7,224 bases of DNA from an uncultured Austwickia sp. (GTDB lineage: Bacteria > Actinomycetota > Actinomycetes > Actinomycetales > Dermatophilaceae), in the NCBI GenBank assembly GCA_934678955.1, contig CAKUSI010000179.1, positions 1 through 7,224 on the forward strand. The letters are read 5' to 3'. Both the position numbers and the translations under genes were made by a program. Position 1 is the first letter of the stretch; each line of letters begins with the position of its first letter. Positions 1 through 5,457 of the stretch are shown one piece after another. Below the pieces are notes generated by a model. That model was not told where the DNA came from. It saw only the letters and a list, made by a program, of their open reading frames with translations, and did no database searches.

Positions 1-266
1 GCGTACGGTTGCCGCCCATGGGCGGGTGGTGGCGGCGGGGACCTGCGGGTTCGCGTACGGTTCCCGCCCACGGGCGGCACTTGGCGCGGATTTCCTGGGG
101 GAATGCGTACGGTTGCCGCCCATGGGCGGCACCTGGCGCGGGTTTCCTGGGGGAATGCGTACGGTTGCCGCCCACGGGCGGGTGGTGGCGGCGGGGACCT
201 GCGGGTTCGCGTACGGTTGCCGCCCATGGGCGGGACCTGGCGGGGGGGACCCGCGTCGCGACGGTT
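1..266. repeat. 52-bp tandem palindromic repeat array (five units plus a degenerate sixth)
   Basis: Units begin with GCGTACGGTT at 1, 53, 105, 157 and 209, an exact 52-bp period. A degenerate relic (GCGACGGTT) lies at 258-266. Each unit carries a palindromic core: CCGCCCATGGGCGG, a perfect 14-bp palindrome, in units 1, 3 and 5, and the one-base variant with CCACGG at its centre in units 2 and 4. In unit 3 the palindrome extends to 16 bp (115-130). The second half of the unit comes in two versions, described in the findings. Because 52 is not a multiple of three, the array cannot encode an amino-acid repeat in one frame. It starts at the window edge, so more copies may lie outside. It sits directly downstream of the PLP-enzyme stop codon, so its hairpins would form in that transcript. 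No known repeat family was recognised. Confidence 0.93.
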
Positions 267-278
267 AACGCTGGTTCC

Positions 279-1514
279 TTAGCGGGCGACTCCCGAGAAG
301 ACGATCGCCACCTGCTCGCCCGGCGCCACCGACGGGCCGTCAGCGGTCGGCAGCAGCGCGGCCAGCGCGGCCGAACCGGTCGGGCTCACCGGTACGCCGG
401 TGGTCTTCGCCAGCTCGTACGCGTCCTCGACCGCCTTCTCGGACACCACGATCGGGCGCCCTCCCGAGGCGCGCATCACCTCAACGTCGCCCTGCCAGTC
501 GTATGTCTCGTCGTCCAGGATCCCGTCCGCCAGGGAATTCGGGTTGTCCCACGGCGTCATGAACTCGCCCCACCGGGCGCCCAGCTGGTCGGTGGCCAGG
601 TCGCCGGCCCGCTGCCACGCACGCTGCAGGGGCGCGCCACCCTCGGTCTGGACCGTGTCGAGCGGGAAGCCAGGGCCAAGACCCCACCCCGCGCAGGCCG
701 CGAACGCGCCGCCCCCGACCTGGATCAGCACGCGGGTGCCGTCGGGCAGCTGGCCAGCCATCTCCCACCCGATGGTCCGGCCGCCGTCGAGGCACAAGCC
801 GTTCTCGGGCCCCTGCACGCTGAACGGGATCGCGCCGTCGGCCACGGCTTGGCGGAAGGCGAGGACCGAGGGGTCCCCGGCGGGGCCGTCCGGCGTCCGG
901 GCGCACTTGTTGACGTGCGCGCCCAGGCCCTCCAGCGTGTCGATGACCACGCCGGCCGCAGTGTCCGGCACGAACACCTCGATCGGCCAGTTCGCGGCCT
1001 TGGCCAGCGTGGACGCGGCGATGGCGGCGTTGCCGCACGAGGCGATCGCGAGCGGCGCGCGCTGGTCGGGTGCGAGGCCGAGCTCCTCGGCGGCGCGCAG
1101 ATGCAGCAGGATCGTGACGAGGTGGCGTGCCTTGTGGCTGCCGCCCACGTTGCCGGTCTCGTTCTTCACCCACACCTGGGCGCCCAGCGTCTCGCCGAGC
1201 AGTTCCTGCGGCGCGCACGGCGTGACGTGGAAGCCGTCGGCGACCTCGCGGGTGAGCGCCACGCACTGCTCCTCGCTCATCCCGCGGGAGCGGGCGAAGG
1301 CCCACCACGCGAGCGAAGGCCCATAGGCCTCGAACGGGTTCGGGTCGTCGATCACGTCCGGGACGGGACCGTCGGTGACCGGATGCAGCACGTGGTGGCT
1401 GTCCCCCGCGGGGGCCTCCGGGCACTTGAACGGGTAGAGCGTGTCGATCGGCACCTGGGCGCCGCAAGTTGCGCAACGGTAGCCGGTGACCGTGCCACGA
1501 GGGCTGGAACTCAT
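279..1514 (-). CDS. PLP-dependent fold-type II enzyme, threonine synthase-like
   Basis: A 411-aa cytoplasmic PLP enzyme of the threonine synthase/cysteate synthase/serine-threonine dehydratase fold. The N-terminus has a small Cys cluster (CATC at residues 14-17 and a third Cys at 31), as in some threonine synthases. The PLP lysine is K128 in NETGNVGGSHKARHL. The phosphate-cradle loop is SCGNAA (159-164), a Gly-rich loop GGGAFA lies at 267-272, and SPTGSAA (377-383) forms the C-terminal cofactor pocket. The active-site segment differs from the usual PTGSFKDR of threonine synthase, so the reaction (elimination, replacement or thiolysis of an amino acid) cannot be assigned. The ATG start at 1514 is preferred because GGAAGG lies 11 nt upstream; an in-frame TTG at 1580 would add 22 residues of poor character. 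It lies 180 bp downstream of the BKACE gene on the same strand, which suggests a joint catabolic role. Fold assignment is secure; substrate unknown. Confidence 0.9.
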   Translation of the reverse strand: MSSSPRGTVTGYRCATCGAQVPIDTLYPFKCPEAPAGDSHHVLHPVTDGPVPDVIDDPNPFEAYGPSLAWWAFARSRGMSEEQCVALTREVADGFHVTPCAPQELLGETLGAQVWVKNETGNVGGSHKARHLVTILLHLRAAEELGLAPDQRAPLAIASCGNAAIAASTLAKAANWPIEVFVPDTAAGVVIDTLEGLGAHVNKCARTPDGPAGDPSVLAFRQAVADGAIPFSVQGPENGLCLDGGRTIGWEMAGQLPDGTRVLIQVGGGAFAACAGWGLGPGFPLDTVQTEGGAPLQRAWQRAGDLATDQLGARWGEFMTPWDNPNSLADGILDDETYDWQGDVEVMRASGGRPIVVSEKAVEDAYELAKTTGVPVSPTGSAALAALLPTADGPSVAPGEQVAIVFSGVAR

Positions 1515-1658
1515 GACGTCGACGACCTTCCAGGTGCGGGGTGCGGATGTGGGGGCCTGACGGGCACCCACACCGTACAACCGGCTTCCGACCTGCGTCC
1601 GGGCATCGGAGCAGGTCGACGGCCACCCCGCGCGAGGTGGCGCAAGGCGGCCGTCGAA

Positions 1659-1688
1659 CGCCTGGTCGATCAGGCGATGGACCAGGCG
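1659..1688 (-). terminator. intergenic hairpin after the BKACE gene
   Basis: Perfect 8-bp arms CGCCTGGT (1659-1666) and ACCAGGCG (1681-1688) enclose a 14-nt loop. The loop contains a competing short arm CAGGC (1671-1675) that can pair with GCCTG at 1660-1664. The hairpin begins 7 nt after the BKACE stop codon on the minus strand and is not followed by a U-run. It could be an inefficient terminator, an mRNA-stabilising 3' end or an attenuator between the two genes. Position and pairing are seen directly; function is inferred. Confidence 0.45.
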
Positions 1689-1694
1689 CTCGGG

Positions 1695-2627
1695 TCAGAA
1701 GCCGACGTTCTGCGCGCCCTTCAGGCCGAGGATCTGGCGCGCCTCGGCCGGGGTCGCGATGTCGAGGCCGAGCTCGTCCAGGATCTTGATGACCTTGGTG
1801 ACCTGCGCTGCCGACGACGGCGACAGCTCGCCGCGGTTCAGGTAGAGCGAGTCCTCCAGCCCGACCCGCACGTGCCCGCCGAGCAGGGCCGCCTGTGCCG
1901 CCACCTGCATCTGGGCGCGGCCCGCGCCGAGCGCCGACCACTGGTGTTCCCCGGCACCGAACAGCCGATCCGCGGTGCGCCGCATGTGCGAGACGTCCTC
2001 GGGGTGGTTGCCGGTGCCGCCCAGGATGCCGAACACCGCCTGCACGAACATCGGGCCGGGCGCCAGGTCGCGCTTCACGAAGTGCAGCAGGTTGTAGAGG
2101 TGTGCGTCGCAGTAGCACTCGTACTCGAACTTCGTCCCGTTCTTGGTGCCCTCGACCAGGATGTGCTCGATGTCCTTGAACGTGTTCTTGAAGACCAGGT
2201 CCTTGCTGCCCTGAAGGTAGGGCTCCTCCCAGTCGTGCTTGAACTCCGTGAACTTCGCCAGCATCGGGAACATCGCGAAGTTCATCGACCCCATGTTGAG
2301 GCTGGCCAGCTCGGGTGCGAACTCCAGCGCCGGGCGCATCCGCTCCTCGACCGTCATGGCCGGGCTGCCGCCGGTTGTGATGTTGACGACCGCGTCGGTG
2401 TTGGCCTTGATCTTGCCGAGGATCGGCTCGAACAGCGCCGGATCCTGGGAGGGCCGGCCGTTCTCCGGGTCGCGCGCGTGCAGGTGGATGATCGCTGCGC
2501 CGGCGTCGGCGGCCTGGATGCTGGCGGTGGCGATCTCGTCCGCGGTCACCGGCAGGTAGGGCGACATCGACGGCGTGTGGATCGACCCCGTGACGGCGCA
2601 GGAGATGATCACCTTGCGTGCGGGCAT
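1695..2627 (-). CDS. beta-keto acid cleavage enzyme (BKACE, DUF849; Kce-like)
   Basis: A 310-aa TIM-barrel enzyme of the BKACE/DUF849 family. These zinc enzymes condense a beta-keto acid with acetyl-CoA, giving acetoacetate plus a shortened acyl-CoA; 3-keto-5-aminohexanoate cleavage enzyme of lysine fermentation is the type member. The family hallmarks are visible: IIHLHARDP with the zinc histidines H48 and H50, NITTGG (82-87), ELASLNMGSMNF (106-117) and VGLEDS with the zinc glutamate at E258. Length is normal or slightly long. The ATG at 2627 is preceded by GGAGG at 6-nt spacing, a very good ribosome binding site, so the longer in-frame ORF from 2714 is not used. The CYCDAHLY stretch (171-178) sits where many relatives read D-x-G-H, which may mark a different substrate subgroup. 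The downstream PLP enzyme may supply its keto acid or use a product. Family certain, substrate unknown. Confidence 0.94.
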   Translation of the reverse strand: MPARKVIISCAVTGSIHTPSMSPYLPVTADEIATASIQAADAGAAIIHLHARDPENGRPSQDPALFEPILGKIKANTDAVVNITTGGSPAMTVEERMRPALEFAPELASLNMGSMNFAMFPMLAKFTEFKHDWEEPYLQGSKDLVFKNTFKDIEHILVEGTKNGTKFEYECYCDAHLYNLLHFVKRDLAPGPMFVQAVFGILGGTGNHPEDVSHMRRTADRLFGAGEHQWSALGAGRAQMQVAAQAALLGGHVRVGLEDSLYLNRGELSPSSAAQVTKVIKILDELGLDIATPAEARQILGLKGAQNVGF

Positions 2628-2910
2628 GCTGGTCCTCCTCGGACTGGGTGGCGTCGGGCCGGGTGGTCGGGCTAGCTGGCGTACGGGCTGGATGGCGTCG
2701 GCTCCCCCCAGCATGTCGCGCGCGGCGGCGCCGCGGCGGCAAAGGGACCTCCGGGACGTACGCGACCTGCGTCACCTTCTCGCGAGCGCCGGGTACGCGG
2801 GTCCCCGCGCGACGGACCCTCCCACCTGAGGACTGCCGTGGCTCTTGGGGACGACGACGGCCGGCGGGTGATTGTCGTCAGTGCGTCGTCAGTGCGTCGT
2901 CCGACCGTCG
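2628..2910. other. intergenic region between hydrolase and BKACE genes, with 11-bp direct repeats
   Basis: This 283-bp stretch separates the hydrolase stop from the BKACE start, both on the minus strand, so it should hold the hydrolase 3' end and the BKACE promoter. Two exact copies of GTCGTCAGTGC stand in tandem at 2874-2884 and 2885-2895, followed by a partial third copy. GACGACGG (2853-2860) can pair with CCGTCGTC (2905-2912) across the hydrolase stop codon, a weak long-loop hairpin. No convincing gene and no clear -35/-10 pair could be identified. Confidence 0.5.
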
Positions 2911-4350
2911 TCAGCCGGCGAGGCGGAGCGGACGGCGGGCGGTGACCGCGCGCTGTCGCCACGTCTCGGCGGCGCGCCGGCCGTGCTGGATCCACGGCGT
3001 CCCCTGCGCGCGGGCGCGCGCGGCGACCTGGCGCGGGAACACCCCGAGGTGGGAGGTGACGACGCGTTGCAGCCGGGCGTACTCGGGCGCGCTCGCCTCC
3101 AACCCGGCCGCCACCGCCCGGAAGGCGTCCTGCGCCTCCGGGGTGAAGGTCGCGCCCACGAACACGTGGATCGCCCCGGGGTAGATGCGCAACTCCACGT
3201 CGCCACCCGCGTCGTGGACGCGCTCGGCGAAGAGGCGCACGTCCGGCAGCAGGATGTCGCGGGTGCCCTGGAAGATCTGTAGGGGGGGCAGGCCGGCCAG
3301 GTCCCCGAACAGCGGGCTGACCTCGGGGATCGACGGATCATCGAGCCCGGCCCACCAGCGTCCGGCCAGCATCCCGCCCGGTCGCGCGAGGATCGGGTCG
3401 GTCGGCTCGATGTCGTCCACTTCGGCGCTGCCCTCGACCACGCTGGTGCATGGCGAGAACAGCACGAGGCGCCCCGGCCCGGGCGCCCCGGCGTCCCGGA
3501 GCCGCATCGCGGTCACGATCGCGATGCACCCTCCTGCCGAGTCGCCCGCGAGGACGATGCGCTCGGGCGGGACGGCCGCGGAGAGGTCGCGGACGACCTC
3601 CTCGACGAAGGCGAGTCCGTCCTTGTAGGTGTGCCGCGGCGCCAACGGATAGAGGGGAACGGTCACGGTGGCGCCGGTGTGCCGCACCAGCTGCAGCACG
3701 ATGTCCCAATGCGGGCCGATGATCGTGTTCACGAATCCGCCGCCGTGCAGGTACACGATGTGCCACGGACTGGGCGGAGTCACGTGCGGCTCCACACGGA
3801 AGACCCGCCGGCCCCGAACCTCCCGCTCGGTGACGGACGCGACCATCCGCAGGGCGAGCGGGACCGGTGCCGGGTGAGCGTCGGGCCTGCCCTGGTAGAA
3901 CTGCGAGAACTCTTCGGCGTCGTCCATCAGCTTGCGCTCGGTGCTGAGGATCCGGGCGACGAACTGCATCTGGCGGCTCGGCCAGCGCTGCGGCGGCGGC
4001 GCGGGATGCTCGAGCGGCGGCGGCGTCAGCGCGGACGGCAGTGCGGTCGGCGGGGAGACATCCCCGGAGGTTTGGGTGCCCGACGGGGTGGCCGCGGGCT
4101 CGGTGAACCAGAGCCCGTCCGCCCCGGCCTCGCGCACCGCGTCGGGTGCGGAGCGCTTGGCGAGGAGCAGCCGCCGGTCCGTCGGGACCAACAGTGAGAG
4201 TCGGTGGGCCACGGGCCGTTTGGGCCCGGCGAACCCATGGGTGAAGAGCGGCGAGGACGCGCGGTCACGGCTCAGGCTCGGGGGCGCGGGCCATCGACGT
4301 CGCGATCGGCCCGAAGGCCGCGACGTCTCCGATGGCGTCGGGCCCTGCAT
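2911..4350 (-). CDS. alpha/beta hydrolase, HSL-type (family IV) esterase
   Basis: An alpha/beta-hydrolase fold carboxylesterase of the hormone-sensitive-lipase-like group. In the 479-aa reading, the oxyanion-hole motif HGGG is at 202-205, preceded by VYL. The nucleophile elbow GDSAGG gives Ser271, the catalytic acid is Asp365 in GTRDILLPD, and the catalytic His is His395 in PGAIHVF. YPLAPRHTYKDG (234-245) matches the usual PLAP region. All triad residues are present, so an active esterase is expected; the ester substrate is unknown. The core begins near residue 120. About 120 N-terminal residues are Pro/Arg-rich and unlike the family, and about 60 residues follow the last core helix. The ATG at 4350 has no Shine-Dalgarno but a TATGCT box 11 nt upstream, compatible with a leaderless start. 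Alternatives are GTG at 4137 and ATG at 3969, neither with a clear RBS; third-position G/C is weaker before about 4190. The fold is certain, the start is not. Confidence 0.85.
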   Translation of the reverse strand: MQGPTPSETSRPSGRSRRRWPAPPSLSRDRASSPLFTHGFAGPKRPVAHRLSLLVPTDRRLLLAKRSAPDAVREAGADGLWFTEPAATPSGTQTSGDVSPPTALPSALTPPPLEHPAPPPQRWPSRQMQFVARILSTERKLMDDAEEFSQFYQGRPDAHPAPVPLALRMVASVTEREVRGRRVFRVEPHVTPPSPWHIVYLHGGGFVNTIIGPHWDIVLQLVRHTGATVTVPLYPLAPRHTYKDGLAFVEEVVRDLSAAVPPERIVLAGDSAGGCIAIVTAMRLRDAGAPGPGRLVLFSPCTSVVEGSAEVDDIEPTDPILARPGGMLAGRWWAGLDDPSIPEVSPLFGDLAGLPPLQIFQGTRDILLPDVRLFAERVHDAGGDVELRIYPGAIHVFVGATFTPEAQDAFRAVAAGLEASAPEYARLQRVVTSHLGVFPRQVAARARAQGTPWIQHGRRAAETWRQRAVTARRPLRLAG

Positions 4351-4361
4351 TTGGGCAGTAC

Positions 4362-4394
4362 AGCATACGAATGCACGGATCTACCAGTGGGTAG
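4362..4394 (-). promoter_or_regulatory. candidate leaderless promoter and inverted repeats upstream of the hydrolase
   Basis: On the minus strand TATGCT (4362-4367) matches the TAnnnT -10 pattern and ends 11 nt before the ATG at 4350. No -35 match is seen at normal spacing. Two small inverted repeats overlap it: GCATACGAATGC (4363-4374, four-base arms) and CTACC-AGTG-GGTAG (4381-4394). Such repeats at and upstream of a -10 box are typical operator positions. The region is visibly more A/T-rich than its surroundings. Assignment is inferred from pattern only. Confidence 0.4.
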
Positions 4395-4405
4395 AACCTG
4401 AGAAT

Positions 4406-4435
4406 CCTCGGGGCGCCCGATGAGGCGCCCCGAGG
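4406..4435 (-). terminator. strong 12-bp hairpin between cupin and hydrolase genes
   Basis: CCTCGGGGCGCC (4406-4417) and GGCGCCCCGAGG (4424-4435) form a perfect 12-bp stem with a 6-nt loop, one of the strongest simple hairpins in the window. On the minus strand it lies about 67 nt after the cupin stop codon and is followed by ATTCT rather than a long U-run, as is common for high-GC terminators. It probably ends the cupin transcript and insulates the hydrolase promoter. The stem is seen directly; termination is inferred. Confidence 0.7.
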
Positions 4436-4502
4436 TCGTCAGCGCGCGGTGAACGGTCGATCAGCAGTATGCGATGTCCGACCGGTCAGGAGCGGAGGGT
4501 CG

Positions 4503-4919
4503 TCAGTGGTGCGCGGCGTCGGAGTCCGCCTTCGTCGGGTGCACGGTGCCGTGCGCGTGCTCCGGAGGCGCATAGAGCGAGTAGACCTTCAGGGGCTCGT
4601 CGCCGATGTTGGTCACGTTGTGCCACGAACCGGCGGGCACCAGGATCACCCAGTCGTCGCCGACCTCCTTGTCGAAGCTGAGGTCGTCCTCGCTCGGGCC
4701 CATCTGGACCCGGGCGCGGCCGGCCTCGACCCGCAGGAACTGGTCGTGGTCCTCGTGGACCTCCAGGCCGATGTCGTGACCGGGTTCGATGCTCATGAGC
4801 GTCATCTGGAGGTACTTGCCGGTCCAGAGGGTCGTGCGGTAGTTCGTGTTGTCGAGCGTCTGCTGCTCGATGTCCGTCACGAACGGGTGGGGGCCCTGGT
4901 CAACGGGGGAAGTGCTCAT
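4503..4919 (-). CDS. small single-domain cupin protein
   Basis: A 138-aa cytoplasmic cupin (Cupin_2 type). Motif 1 is GLEVHEDHDQFLRVEAGRA (51-69), with His55 and probably His58 or Gln60 as metal ligands. Motif 2 is GDDWVILVPAGSWHNVTN (87-104), with the PxG turn at 95-97 and ligand His100. The tail, YAPPEHAHGTVHPTKADSDA, is characteristic of a widespread bacterial subfamily of unknown reaction and carries additional histidines. Start: ATG at 4919 with AAGGAG 5 nt upstream, an excellent RBS. It diverges from the CsoR-family regulator gene, with about 197 bp between the start codons, so that regulator may control it. A thiol or small-molecule dioxygenase or isomerase role is possible but not shown by the sequence. 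Fold confidence is high; function unknown. Confidence 0.93.
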   Translation of the reverse strand: MSTSPVDQGPHPFVTDIEQQTLDNTNYRTTLWTGKYLQMTLMSIEPGHDIGLEVHEDHDQFLRVEAGRARVQMGPSEDDLSFDKEVGDDWVILVPAGSWHNVTNIGDEPLKVYSLYAPPEHAHGTVHPTKADSDAAHH

Positions 4920-5072
4920 CGGCGCTCCTTCGGTCTTGGTCGGTGTGGTGTGTCGATCGGCGACCGGCGGGGCCGCCTTCGATGCCGACCCTACCGGGCC
5001 TGCCTGACGCCGTCTCCTGCGAAGCGGTGGCCCGTCGTCTCCATACGGGCACGCGCGCCCCTGGGCGGCGGG

Positions 5073-5088
5073 ATACCATACGGGGTAT
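5073..5088 (+). promoter_or_regulatory. CsoR-type operator overlapping the regulator promoter
   Basis: ATACCATACGGGGTAT has inverted arms ATACC and GGTAT around a 6-bp centre with a G-tract. This is the layout of CsoR/CstR-family operators (TACC or CCC, then GGGGTA). TACCAT (5074-5079) within it fits a -10 box, placing the transcription start near 5086 and leaving a leader of about 30 nt before the GTG at 5117. A related half, CCATACGGG, occurs at 5041-5049 and again at 5076-5084, 35 bp apart. Autoregulation is inferred from position. Confidence 0.65.
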
Positions 5089-5116
5089 GCCGCAAGGCTT
5101 GCCGGAAGGGGCCGTC

Positions 5117-5377
5117 GTGCAGTTGGATTCGTCGGAGATGGAAGCCGTGCTGAAGCGTCTGAAGCGTGCGCAGGGCCAGCTGGGCGGGATCATCCGGATG
5201 ATCGAGGACGGCCGCGAGTGCGAGGACATCGTCACCCAGATCGCGGCGGTGGCGAAGGCGATCGATCGGGCAGGGTTCGCGACGATCGCGATCGGCCTGC
5301 GCCAGTGCATGGAGGATCCCGAAGCGGGCGACATGGATACGGCCAAGATGGAGAAGCTGTTCCTCTCCCTGGCCTGA
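5117..5377 (+). CDS. CsoR/FrmR-family (DUF156) repressor, CstR-like two-cysteine type
   Basis: An 86-aa all-helical DUF156 regulator that works as a tetramer and binds G/C-tract operators. The helix-1 signature VLKRLKRAQGQLGGIIRMIE is clear. The sensing cysteines are Cys35 (RECEDIV) and Cys64 (LRQCMED). In copper-sensing CsoR a histidine stands four residues before the second Cys; here that position is Gly60, so a copper C-H-C site is missing. A Cys pair 29 apart without the His is the arrangement in CstR, which senses persulfides and polysulfides. GTG at 5117 is preferred: GGAAGGGG lies 5 nt upstream, and the protein then begins QLDSSEM, the normal family length. An ATG at 5087 would overlap the operator and has poor RBS spacing. 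It is divergent from the cupin gene and convergent with the DUF1648 gene. Family is certain, ligand inferred. Confidence 0.92.
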   Translation: MQLDSSEMEAVLKRLKRAQGQLGGIIRMIEDGRECEDIVTQIAAVAKAIDRAGFATIAIGLRQCMEDPEAGDMDTAKMEKLFLSLA

Positions 5378-5410
5378 GGTCCGGCTCACTAGCGTGCAGG
5401 TCCGACTCCC

Positions 5411-5425
5411 CGGGCCGCAGGCCCG
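5411..5425. terminator. hairpin between convergent genes
   Basis: CGGGCC (5411-5416) and GGCCCG (5420-5425) form a 6-bp G/C stem with a GCA triloop. A second small stem, GAGCG-AATC-CGCTC, follows at 5435-5448. Both sit in the 80-bp gap between the stop codons of the CsoR-family gene (plus) and the DUF1648 gene (minus), where a bidirectional terminator would be expected. No U-run is present on either strand, so efficiency is uncertain. Confidence 0.5.
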
Positions 5426-5457
5426 TCGCCGTCTGAGCGAATCCGCTCGGCCCGCCC

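Noticed and set aside
1512..1580. TTG start at 1580 for the PLP enzyme
   Set aside because: It adds 22 residues without family similarity; the ATG at 1514 has a better upstream purine tract and gives the expected N-terminal Cys cluster position.
9..2675. Very long plus-strand open frame (888 codons) across the array, the PLP gene and the BKACE gene
   Set aside because: It is antisense to two clearly recognisable enzymes, has Arg/His/Val-rich low-complexity content, and runs through the 52-bp repeats; long antisense open frames are common in GC-rich DNA.
2628..2714. Longer BKACE start at 2714
   Set aside because: The ATG at 2627 has a near-ideal GGAGG and begins with the conserved KVIISCAVTGS strand; the extra residues are Pro/Arg-rich filler.
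481..2775. Minus-strand open frame of 764 codons overlapping both enzymes
   Set aside because: Out of frame with the conserved motifs of the PLP and BKACE proteins and extremely Arg/Pro/Gly-rich; a frame shadow.
4212..4242. Small palindromes CGGGCC-GTTTG-GGCCCG and ACCCATGGGT
   Set aside because: They lie inside the 5' part of the hydrolase reading frame and are short G/C palindromes expected by chance at this base composition.
4943..5116. Extended N-terminus of the CsoR-family protein, including the ATG at 5087
   Set aside because: The extension covers the operator and promoter, and the family normally begins shortly before the VLKRLKRAQGQL helix.
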